The notes under the pieces are model-generated. The model ran no database searches, was not told where the DNA came from, and saw only the letters and a program-made list of their open reading frames with translations. A DNA stretch of 64,000 nucleotides from Oikopleura dioica (lineage: Eukaryota > Chordata > Appendicularia > Copelata > Oikopleuridae), in contig OU015567.1 in the NCBI GenBank assembly GCA_907165135.1, positions 12,219,001 to 12,283,000 on the forward strand, given 5' to 3'. Positions 41,355 to 52,263 of this stretch are shown one piece after another. Both the position numbers and the translations under genes were made by a program. The stretch's first letter is position 1, and each line of letters begins with the position of its first letter.

Positions 41355-44300
41355 GCAGCTGCGATCTTCTGCCAAAATCACAATAATAAATCAGAGTTCA
41401 ACTTCTGTTTTCTTTACGAAACCTGTTTCTTTTAATTTGAAGCAAAACGCTCATGAAAAAAATATTCAATTAATTTATAACAAAAGAGTGCTTCTTCGGA
41501 ATGAGTCGACATCCGGGCTTGACACCTTTTTCGCGCTGATTGAAATCGCGCACTCGAGGTGCAAGAGCGGTAAACACAATCAGAAATTGCAACAAGGGCC
41601 CAAATATTATGACATTGTCGAGCTTGGAAAACGATAAATAAAAACACTTCCACTTTCTCATAAGGAAGTCGGCGGCGAGTTTCAAAGGCAAAAAAGGGGC
41701 GAATTTGTAGCCGGATTCAGAAAACAGGTTTTAGAGGACCATCGAGAATTCCTTCGACAAAAGAAAAGTTTGTTGAATTTCAAATTTGCATCTCAAAGCT
41801 TTTGAGACTTATTCTTGGCATTTTTGCTGGAGGTTTTTATGGTCTTTTTAATGCATATTTATCAGAAAAGACTTGTTTTTATGAACATTTTACTACCTCC
41901 GCAATTTAATATATACCACATTTCCTAGCCTAAATCAAACAAGCGTAAATTAATCTTCAGAATTACTAACCTTTGGCAGATCAAGTTTACCTTCTTACAA
42001 GATTTATCTGACAAAGAATGCAATTAGTCACATTGAGCCTTCCCTGGCAATGTTATCTTGAATACCTTGACGGAACTATTTATCCATCGGAAGCGCCAAA
42101 ACTGACCCTCAACGTGTTTCAGAAAATCTTGGCATTTGGCTGGTTATGAGAAAAAATGTGAAAAAATTTGGAGCACATGTGCACCGGGCGTTGCATTGAA
42201 CGTGGAATGCCATTTATTTAGGAGTTCGGAACTGGAATCTCGCTCAGAATTCCCAAAAGCATACCGACCTGCCGCAGACATCGCTTTCTTACGACACGCG
42301 CCTCTCCCTATCCATCAAAATTCGTCCAGACCACGGCCTCTAAGTGACGAGATTTTATGACTACCGGTACCTGACCCAGATAGAAATGAGCTGCAGGACT
42401 ATTTTTGTAGAAATACCTCAGCCTAAAGTCCTTAGGGAGCTAAGTTTTTCTTTAGCGCTCTACTTCTACCTATTTTTTCCAACAGTTTGCCTATTTATTA
42501 GTATTGAGAACTTGAAAGCTAGTTTGTCAATGTCTCTTTTCCAAATAATGTTCGAATTCCTCCCCTTGCGTCGGTAAGAGATCTGTAATTTTGGTTTTCT
42601 GATGGTATCTTCTCCGAAACGCTCCGTTTCTGAACTTTGCCAATTTGTTGCTTGATGTGGTAACCACCCAAAACGCCAATTTTCAGCTCTAAACAGATTC
42701 AAGACTGTTATTGTCATGTGATGACTGGTGTATTCACACTTTTCTTGGTAAAACTACGGATCAACAGTCAATTTGACGGCCTTGAAAGTTTCAAGTTGAA
42801 ACTACCACTGGTACTCTTCACAAATTCATGTGCTAAACATCTTGTGGAAATCTCTAGAGCAGAACTGTTTTCTTCCCAGCAATCCGTATAAAATTCGATC
42901 GCTTTTAGGACTTGAAAATCTAAAACTTCCTTTTCATCCTCTTCTCTAGAAGCCCGCAGTGTTTTGTTCCCACCAATCCCTATATAAAGCCCCGAAAAAA
43001 TTTTTTCCTCATTCCGGACAGACGATGTCCACCAAGAGTGGTTCGAAACATCCAACGAAGAAACCGCGCCTGCTTACCTGACCAAGCTGCTCCCAATTTT
43101 CAATTACAAAATGAAGAAGGAACAAAAACCGACTGGATACACATCAAACTTATCCTATCCTCCTGACCGGTCAAAGTATTCTATTTAGCCCTTTTTAGGG
43201 CTATAAATTCAAGCTAAAATTATAAGAAAAATAATATTTGTCTTCACTTGAAGTTCACGAGAATTCTTCTGTCTCCGAAGCAGGCCCCTTGTCAGGGCGC
43301 GTTTTTTGGGCAATACTATCTGCTAACCCCCAATTAGTGCCTTTAGAAGTCGTTAATGAAATTCCTCTGCGTGTGTAAGCGGGTTCATGAGAAATTTTTG
43401 GGAAATTTCGCAAAATTTTTCTTCACATTGTGAGACATTCTGGCATGCAATTGGTGCGCATTCTACGTGCAAGCGCATCCAAGGTCAATCGTAATCCACC
43501 CGCCAAGTTATGCACCAAGATTGACACCTGGAATCCGCTCAAATTATTATTTTTGCGCAAGGCGTTAAATATATTTCACCGCTGCTTTTGCGCCTTCCTT
43601 CTTTCTATCAGCCCTGAGAATTTCGCACGGCCGATAATGAGCGGGAATCGATCATCCCTCCTTTTCGTAAATGTTGAGCTCGCTCAGATGCGAAAAATGA
43701 TGGATGGCGCTGGACGCGCATGCAGCTGCTGGCGACCAACCATTCGGCTGAGCAGCCAGAATTCGCACCAACTGTAATACATCTCTTTTACTTACTCTCC
43801 GTGATGGAATAATTGGAGGAAGGGTTGAGCTACTGGGTAGTTTCTCCGATTTGGCGGGTGATTTTCGCAGAACTAGCCAGACTCGGCGCCCACCAACGAA
43901 GTTATGATTCAATCAGTCTCGATGAAAGTTAAAATAAATTATAACTGTAAAAATAATCCATTGAACTGACTTAAAATTAATGTTTCCTCCCCATATATTC
44001 AACTCTTATCAATAATTATCAACCTTTTAAAAATCGTCTTCTTTTCAGTGTGTCGCTAAATTATATATTATTTCATGAAATACTCTTCCGAAGCTAAACA
44101 GTAGTTCCAATAAAAAAAAAGTTATAATCACCTTCATTAGACTCTGATGACGACTACGAACTTCGCTCAGTGACCCCACCGAGCGGCGTCGAATCGTCAA
44201 CCCCTTTTCTTGCCTGACTCCGTTTCGTGGACAGCGCCACCTCTCGGCGCGGCGTCCCCATCCAACAGTAGGCTCCAGCCGCCCTCACCACAATTCTCCT

Positions 44301-44462
44301 CTACAGATTCCTCAAATCTTTTAAATTCAAACAAAATTGTTTTTTTTTTTGATCATCCTTTCGCAAACATACAGATATCCTTACTAACAGTCACCACCAG
44401 AGATTGCCAAAAAGATTGAAAATAAAAGCTCAACCTTTTAACAAGAGCGAGATAAAAAAGAT
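41355..44462. other. 3.1-kb gene-poor region upstream of the vestigial-like gene
   Basis: No gene I can support. A strong TATA box CCTATATAAAGCC lies at about 42979-42991, followed 35 bp later by ATG at 43024, but the frame from that ATG is only 18 codons. A neighbouring frame (EWFETSNEETAPAYLTKLL) has no in-frame start. The segment just upstream repeats itself in part: GTTTTCTTCCCAGCAATCCG at about 42870 and GTTTTGTTCCCACCAATCCC at about 42962. Confidence 0.35.
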
Positions 44463-47400
44463 ATGATGAGCGCTCCAGAAGTGATGCCACAGACGATGCA
44501 AAGTTTCCAGTACCTCAACTACGCTGCCCAATATCAGCAACAGGTAATATTTGAGATCGGATCTATATTGAAGAGAGTCTGAATTTTAATAAAAGGCGAA
44601 TTTGCTGAAATTAAAAAATGTACTCGGCACTCAAGAGGCCGGACCGCACTTGGTGGAGGTAGTTATTTTGGGCTTGGGATCAGTATTACTGATTCAGTAC
44701 CTTGAATAGAATAAACTCTTCAGATTCATTTTTGGCGGATTTTATCCTAAGATTTTATGTGAAAAAGTCGAAGGGCTGTCACATGTGGGTGAATTTATTC
44801 GAAAAAGAACCCTTGAAAACTAAACTCCTGTAATTTTCATCGTAATAAGCCGAACATCGTTGAGTTTCGAAGGCGAAAATCAAAGATCAGAAAGGCGAGT
44901 TAGCAAAATTTTCTTGAGAAATTATCATCTGCCGATAAGCTCCCCATATTCTCAAACTAAGATAAAAGGGTTTTTCCGCTTGAATATTCCAATCACCAGG
45001 TTGAGCATCCGATTCAGCCCGATCATCATTTGATAAGGCAAATGAATCATCAGTCGTTGACACTGATGATGCTCAAAAGAAGTTGTTATCGGACTTCTAC
45101 GTTGGGGGCCCACCCAATTTGAAAGGATCGTTGTTGATTCATCACATAATTCGCACCACCAAATTGTCCCTTTGTTCTGTTTTGGCAACTGCCGGGTTGA
45201 ACTCGAAGGTGATAAGTAAGCTCTGCAAGAATTTGCGAAATCGTGAGCGTTCTATCTTCGTAAACATTTGCAACTGAAAGCTAGAATTTTAGAGCTTTCT
45301 TGCTATTTCATTAAAAATTTAGTTCAAGAGGCTTAGAAAAAGTTTTCAAACTAGGAATTTATGAAAAAGATTGTAATGAGCAAAATTACTCAAAAAATGC
45401 CAAGCGCCTGGGTCTCCAAATTCTTGCGCTCTAAGAAAGCCAAATGAATGTTCTCCCGACAACCCGAAAGTATTCGCCTTATGTGGATCCGCATATCTCA
45501 CTAGATGCAACAATTTCCACTGAAAATTCCCCCCTCACACGAAAATTTCACAATTTCCGCTTCTGAAAATATGAACCCAAAATAATTAACATCAAAATTC
45601 ACTCAACTGGATCTGCAATCATCAATCAAATCAGATTCTTCTCTTTTTGACAGCAGGAAATGAAAACTGCGAAAAAATTCAAGTTGCATAAACAATGTTT
45701 TTAGCAAATTCACAGATTTCACAAACTAAGGGTATCACTGTTAATTTTTACAGAACCCACTGCGGTTTGATTTCATGAGCCTAAATTTCACCAGAAACGA
45801 TGATTTTTGAAGGAGCTAGACAGCGCGGCGTGTCAGAATTTGTAATTCGCAGTGTGTGCCCCTGTCGTAAAGGGGACCATGGGATCTGGTGAAACTGGCT
45901 ACCTACCCCTAAACTACCAGTATCCGCCGCCTTTGATCACCGCGGGAGAGCCACTGAGGGGACGAGCTTATCACGTGTTATCAGGCAAACGGAACACAAG
46001 AATACGAAATGCAAAAAGCTCGTGTACTTCCGCCGGGAAAGCTCTCTCTTGTGGTCGACTTTGAGTTCGATAAGTTTTTATGATAAGTTTTGAACATGAC
46101 TCAAAGTATGAGTAAAAAAATTATTTCGAACTATTTCGAAATTAATTTATTGATCGGTTCAAGTTATATTTACATTTAAATATTCAAATCTTGCGCGAGT
46201 ACAAATGACTCTCGGATTCCAAACATCTATGGAAAATTTATTCGTCTGAGGCAAAGGAGATTTTTTCGAATACACATCGCTCATTTTTGGGTATTCGCTC
46301 CTGCATGTATAGCGCCTTTGATCCGCCCATGTCTGCTCAATTTGTCCCGGCAGGGGCCGCCGAGCATTCCACCAATTTAACCAAGGCTGGCGGAAATCGA
46401 CCGACCACGACCCACCGCTCAGCAACCTTGCGAACAACAAACACCCTTGAAGCAGGCAGCGCCACTCTGAACTCTTTTGACGCCCCTTGACTATCAACAA
46501 ATAAGAAATTGGCCAGTCAAAGTCGCCTTTGAACAAGATTCAAGGCGTGAAAATTCCGTTCCACTTTCTTTCAAAAGGCCCTTCAAAACCTTATCCTAAC
46601 CATTTCTCTTCAGCGACTGAACTTTGCTAACGGCTACCATCAATCCGGACCGGGTCTTCACGATACTCCATCAGTTTCCGCACATGAAAGTCTTTCCACA
46701 ATGAATCCAGTATCCGTCAGCGCTCCTTCAGTCCTCGACCCAGCCACTCAACTCGGTCATTTGAACGCTGCTATCACGAAACTAGAACCACAGTTGCCAG
46801 TAGCTCCTACAGGCCACAGTACCCCTGCCTCGACCTCGCCAAATCAACCAACGCAAGAGCAGAGTCTGCCAATGACTCCACCCCGGCCGAATGCGATGGA
46901 ACCGCTGGTAGAGAGTTTTTACGAAAAAGATATCGAAGAAGAGCTCGATGAACATTTCAAGAAGTCACAGTCAGAAACGAAAACAAGAAGAGGTAAGAGA
47001 TCATATTCAAATGGATCTTTTGAACTTCGGAAGGCGGAAACGAAACCAATTTGTCATTTTTTGGGTGGAGGAGGCGCCCCACTTAGTAGAAACCGGTCGG
47101 TTCATTTCAATATTTGCGGCGGCGGCGCTTTGATAGCTATTAAACAATACTAAGTGCATAAAATCTCAAATCAGCGTGGATACTCATTTTTGAATACGAA
47201 TTTAGGAGTTTCATAAATGATGATTAGATTTGTAAGTCTTAATTGGAAGGCGCTTCGGACCGCGCGGTTTATTTGAAGAGCCCACTTGTTGGTGATTATG
47301 GCGGCGTGGTACATTCCTTGTGTGAATGATAATTTACTTTTTCAATACAAAAGGGTCCGATTTGGCCTGAGCGCTCTATGTGTCCGGCGTGGAATGTTTC

Positions 47401-48388
47401 AAAAATGCGCCGAGCACCGTCTCAAAACGGCCGCAACAATTCGCAAATGCCGCTCGCCCGCAACCAGTGAGCCCCTCTCTTCACAAAGCCCGGCTGGCCC
47501 TGCCAATTACGCTTTTATATAAACTACTCGATTTTTCTGTTCTTTGGAATGTCCAAAATACCGTTTTACTTTGGCTGTTTGTCAACACGCGCCATTTTGA
47601 GTACCAGGGACAATACCAGATACGCAAGCCTTGGAGACTAAGACTGACAGCAGGAATGATAATTGCCGGTGTTGCTAGCGCGGGGTAGACAACAACGCTA
47701 GAATTAATTTGTCAATCATCGTTCACAGGGGCATCGAATCCATCCTCCGTCCCCACCTGGCAAAGAACAATTGCTCAAGATTTTAGAATTCCTTGCTTTG
47801 CACTTTTGGCAAGCCGAAACAAATTTTCTAACTGATGATTTTAGGACTCATCTTCCCCGCATCGTACTACCAGCAACAGACCTCCCCGGCCGCCCAAGCT
47901 CCGGCATCGGCAGTCTCACATCTTCATCACTGTCGACCACGCCACCGTACGGTCATTACAGTGGATTCCCTGGCTATGGCACGGGTCCAACGTCTTTCTC
48001 TCCGCACACCAGCGCCACACCGACCACCTCGCACTCCTTCTCCCCAACCAATCAGGCGGCGAGTCCCTACTGGAGCCAGTACGCTGCGAATTATGCATCT
48101 TCATTCAACCAAAATCCTTCATATTCTCCATCAGCGAGCTACAATTCTTCCCTCAATCTGACGGCAGGAGTCGGTACTTACAATCAGAGCAGTCTTTTCC
48201 CTTCGACTGGACCAACAGCAGCAACAGGACTCGATCAACTTGGAGCAAATCAGTCGCCTTTTCAAGCCGCAGCAGCTGGTACGTTTCATCTTCTTTAAAA
48301 CAGTCTCTCAAAAATTTACTATTCAGAATTTCAGACTTAAGCCATTTATTTAATCTAATTAAACTCTATAGGATTCCGGAGCTACTGA
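44463..48388 (+). CDS. Vestigial-like (VGLL) transcription cofactor with TONDU motif
   Basis: Putative partner of TEAD transcription factors. Exon 1 (44463-44543) encodes MMSAPEVMPQTMQSFQYLNY; exon 2 (46614-46992) contains ESFYEKDIEEELDEHFKKSQ, which fits the TONDU motif (F-Y/F-x-x-D-I-x-x-x-V/L-D-E-H-F) that binds TEAD. A small exon at about 47729-47759, a large exon 47845-48278 and a last exon 48372-48388 follow. The large exon is Ser/Pro/Tyr/Gly-rich (STTPPYGHYSGFPGYGTG, ASPYWSQYAANYASSFNQ), typical of activation regions. Keeping the frame between exons 3 and 4 needs a GC-AG or other non-canonical donor near 47760, so this part is uncertain. No homeobox, T-box or zinc finger is present. 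Introns of 2.1 and 0.7 kb are exceptional for this genome. The family call rests on the TONDU motif. Confidence 0.6.
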
Positions 48389-51300
48389 AAATGAAGCCAA
48401 TTTCAATATCGAAAGAAACGATCTGACGATTCGGACGAACTGTACATAAATCAATGTAAAGCTATTTGTCACTGCTCCTCAAAAAATAAAATAAACGCTC
48501 ATTGGAAAAAATAAACAGCTCGATCTTATTTTGTGCAACTTGTAAACACGTGATGAAGATAAACGCGCAAGGGTTGAAAAGAAGGAGCAGGAGTAGTACT
48601 ATCTTATCATGGAGTGGGTGAGCTCTCGAGGGTTCAAGCTTCAGTGACCTCAGCGATGTCAAGCCCCATCGTGAAGGAATGGGCTCTGAATTCCATCCCC
48701 TAAGTATTTAGCCACTACTCACTCTTTGTGGAGGTTTTTGAAGCTGAATTCGATTATATGATAGACCATCATTGATAGTTAATCCTCGAAATTTAATAAG
48801 TAAGTGCATTGTAGAGTTGTAAGTTTATTTTGTTTACAAACTGTTAGCTCCAAGCGCAATCAACTCTAATTAGCTGATAATTATCGACCGTGGGAAGCAG
48901 ACTTTTTGCCCGAGAGAGCGAGCACAAGTGGTGTCGGTGACCTTTCACTCCCTGCTCCCTTCCTATCTTGAAAAAAAAGGATGAATCCGTGCGCCAAAAA
49001 ATATACGCCACAATTTTATCAGTTGTGATAATTCGGCGACCGCTGGCTGACCCACGCTCAAATTCCTGAATCTCAATTCGTGACTTTAAAAATGCGTCAA
49101 TTTTCAAAGATAGGGGATAGTTTGAAATCAGGTTTTTTCTCCATCTCATTACGTAAAATGCACAGTTTATTTTCAGACAATTATGAGATCACGTCTTCAG
49201 TTGTTTTTAATCACTTAGCACGTGTAAATATTTGCTTTCATTTGTCTACGAGTGCTATCATTATCAGCTAATTGGGAGGTTACGTTTAACTCTGGGAGAC
49301 TCCCAGAGGATTAGACTTGCTAACTACATCGGATAGCAGAAACAGCCGGTGAGCTTTTGCGCTAAAAAAGAACGCATGGAAACCTACAGCCAAATTATGA
49401 AAGTGAGCGGCTCTTCGGCAGGAATGCGCGCCGCAACCGGTCGGGCAGCGCGGTGGGAGACAGAGCACCATCAAAGATTCGTTATTGTATATCTCCGCGT
49501 GGTTTTGTATATCCTTTACTGGATCTGGCTGCATTCCCCAGGACGAAGGGAAATTCCGATTTTAGAATCAAACAAAGCACCCAGCAGTAAGAGGTAATTG
49601 GAAACAAGAAAAATAGAGAAGAAAAAAGAGTTTTTTTTTGCAACAATTTGGTTGATGTTCGGCTTCAAAAATGTTCTCTAATGAGCTTCAGAATTCCACC
49701 TATGCATATTCTGGTCTTGAATTGGATCAGTCTCTGGCTTGAATGTGTATATTGTGGGCAACGGTAGACCGCAGGTGAGAGCTCGAATGAAATACTTTGA
49801 AGGAATCGGAATGCGGAAGTTCGGTTTTTGGAAAAATTTCTCTCTTCGGAAGTTCCCTTATCTTGAATGCCTCTTACTGCGACCGTAAAAAGTAAAGAGC
49901 TGATAACTCGCTGCAGCATAGAGATATCCGTTAATACGGGGATAGCACTTCCCTCTTTGAGGCGCGACTGGTGTTTTACTAAGAGCCGCTTTCCGTTGAG
50001 CTGGGAGGAGTGCTTTTCTTTGGCACTTTGTGAGCACCATCCGGGTTTGTTGCAAGAGACGAGAATTTTTCTAGTTTTGAGGGTGTTAATGCGCAGAAAT
50101 CTTCAGGAAAGACTTTTGAATTTAGGAAAGCTTGTTTGAATACAAGAAAAATGGAAAAGGTGAGCTTGGTTCAGTACGAAGAAGATTTTCCGGCCCGAGC
50201 GTGCCAGACATACTGAGGATCGCCCAACCACAATGGTATTTATTTGGCTCCTGTGCAACATTCGGGTTTAATTTTTGCCTCAGCCGGGGCACGATCGGCA
50301 TTTGTGTCTTCCTCGAAGAGTTTGCCATTAGAATCCGGCAGTGCGGTCGTTGGCAATTATTTTGCTGCGCGGAATGCCGATCGTGATTCGCGATTTTGGC
50401 CGGAGAGCTGCGTACCTTTTGTGGCTCCACTTCTAGGTTTTTCTGTGTGCGTTGTTTTCTACCTCGAATTCCGACGGGGCATTCTTCGTCCTGCGCATTA
50501 CCTGCACAAGCGAAATTGGCATGATTCAAATCGTAAATCCCTGAACCGCCTGCATAACTTCGATTCAACCGCCTCAACCGGTTCAACCACAGCGTTGCTG
50601 CACTTTGGTAAGAATTTACACAGTGAAAAATTAGACACAACTTTAGTGATAATCTTTACGATACATCTTCCCGCCATGTCTGATATCTCCCGCTGAGAAA
50701 CCATCAGTGTTGCGCCCTCAGTTGGACCCGGACAATCATAAATGGGAAAAATGAAGGCTTTGCATATTATTCAAAACAATTTTTTGAAAATGAAACTCTA
50801 TTCTATCTTTTCATACAATGGCCAAATATTACATTGATTTTTATTTTTTTAAATAGAGGACTTCCTAAGTCAGGAATCTTGACTGAATGACTCTTACATA
50901 AAATGAAACTGTTTCAAAATCGGTAGTTAGATATTTCATCTTTACTTAAGTTTTGAATAAATTTTAGTTTAAATTATATTGTTTAATACAAATTGATGCC
51001 TTTGATTTTCAGATTTTTGAGATTTGTTCCGTTGTTGAAAAATTCCGATGTTGAAGGAGTATGCAACCCATTGTCAGCGTCGGAGGCTTTGTGTCTTCTT
51101 GTGGTATCTAAATAACGTGGTGATAAGGGAGTCGCGTTCCACCCGCAGCTCAGGAATGGCTGCTGGTGATGTGGGAATGTCGGCTGTATTCGTGAAATGT
51201 GTTCAGAAATGTCGCCAAAATTTCTCAAAAATATTCGACCAATTCTGAAGGCCACAGCGCATTGTGACATTGGCTCGCCTGTGGAATCCGCTCAACGTGT

Positions 51301-51536
51301 TCAAATATGAGCAACAAGTTATTATTCAAACTCGTTTATTCAAAAGGCTCGATTGGATGACTACCATTACCAGAATTTGAATGAATCGAAAGATTTTCGA
51401 ACTCTACGACTTCAACTACTGACCGCATGGTGTTATTATAGTCACAAAGAGTAGTTTTAGTACTTAGAATTCTATAACTTGCGATTAAACGCTTATGCGA
51501 GTTTGCTTTATAAACTTCACAAAATGAAGAACCTTC
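48389..51536. other. 3.1-kb gene-poor region downstream of VGLL
   Basis: No exon I can support. GC-richer islands at about 49380-49560, 50130-50590 and 51040-51250 contain open frames on both strands but no splice partners or recognisable motifs. They may be regulatory DNA of the neighbouring developmental gene, an inference only. Confidence 0.3.
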
Positions 51537-51654
51537 GCTTAGCGTCATACCGCGTAGAATAAACCAGTTCTCGTCCGATCACTGAAGTCAAACTACGACG
51601 GGCGGGGTTAGTACTTACATGGGTGACCGGTTGGGAATACCTCGTGCGCTAAGC
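51537..51654 (+). rRNA. 5S ribosomal RNA
   Basis: 118 bases with complementary ends GCTTAGCG/CGCTAAGC and the internal control region TTAGTACTTACATGGGTGAC followed by TTGGGAATACC, as in animal 5S RNA. A TATA-like CTTTATAAAC lies 30 bp upstream and TTTTGCTTTTTT downstream, a Pol III terminator. The 5' half is more divergent than usual. Confidence 0.9.
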
Positions 51655-51792
51655 ATTTTGCTTTTTTCGGAGTCAGATTTCAGTTTTCGAGAAACTTTGG
51701 CCCATTTTATCTCCATGAATATTGCTCCTTATGGAATGTAAAGTCGACCAAAATTTCTTGAAACTGAAAACTAAGTCCCAAAAAACAAAATG

Positions 51793-51907
51793 CTTAGCGC
51801 ACGAGGTATTCCCAACCGGTCACCCATGTGTACTAACCCCGCCCGTCGTAGTTTGACTTCAGTGATCGGACGAGAACTGGTTTATTCTACGCGGTATGAC
51901 GCTAAGC
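51793..51907 (-). rRNA. 5S ribosomal RNA, inverted second copy, probably defective
   Basis: Near-identical to the copy at 51537 but on the opposite strand and about 3 bases shorter. The difference lies in the internal control region (TTAGTACACATGGGTG instead of TTAGTACTTACATGGGTG). The two copies converge, with a 138-bp spacer. Confidence 0.85.
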
Positions 51908-52263
51908 GAAGGATGCTCATTTGGACGAATTACATATCAATTTTTCAAAACAAAAAGTCCCTTTTTGCAATTATTTCCGCCGTGAAGCCACAAATAAAGG
52001 CGAAAATAGGACTTTTCGCTAGATTTGAAGCGTAACAAACTTCCACAGCCCCTGATTGGGTGTTGAGCCCGCGCGCCAGAAACTCTCCAGACCGAACCAT
52101 GTTACGTCATTTTGCCTCATCAGCGAATGTTCCCGTCGATTTTCGGAGTAACCGATTTGGAAGTCAACATTTCTCTCTCACGTGCTCTTCTCGAAATTTT
52201 TGAACCCCTGAAATTCTGAAAATTTCCTCGATCCTGGAAGCAAAAATTGAGAAGAGAAAAAGT
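51908..52263. other. Spacer between 5S and XPC
   Basis: 355 bp without another gene; presumably the XPC promoter. Confidence 0.3.

Noticed and set aside
43024-43080. Gene downstream of the strong TATA box
   Set aside because: The ATG frame ends after 18 codons and the longer neighbouring frame has no start; the promoter may belong to a non-coding transcript or be spurious.
46948-47133. Continuation of VGLL exon 2 past 46992
   Set aside because: A good GTAAGAG donor ends the exon and the read-through sequence loses the composition of the protein.
48462-48662. Minus-strand Leu-rich 66-codon frame
   Set aside because: No start context, splice partner or homology; probably chance.
51655-51792. 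Spliced-leader RNA gene linked to 5S
   Set aside because: I looked in the 5S spacer for an SL-like exon because SL and 5S genes are linked in some animals; only a weak chance similarity near 51670 was seen, with no donor context.
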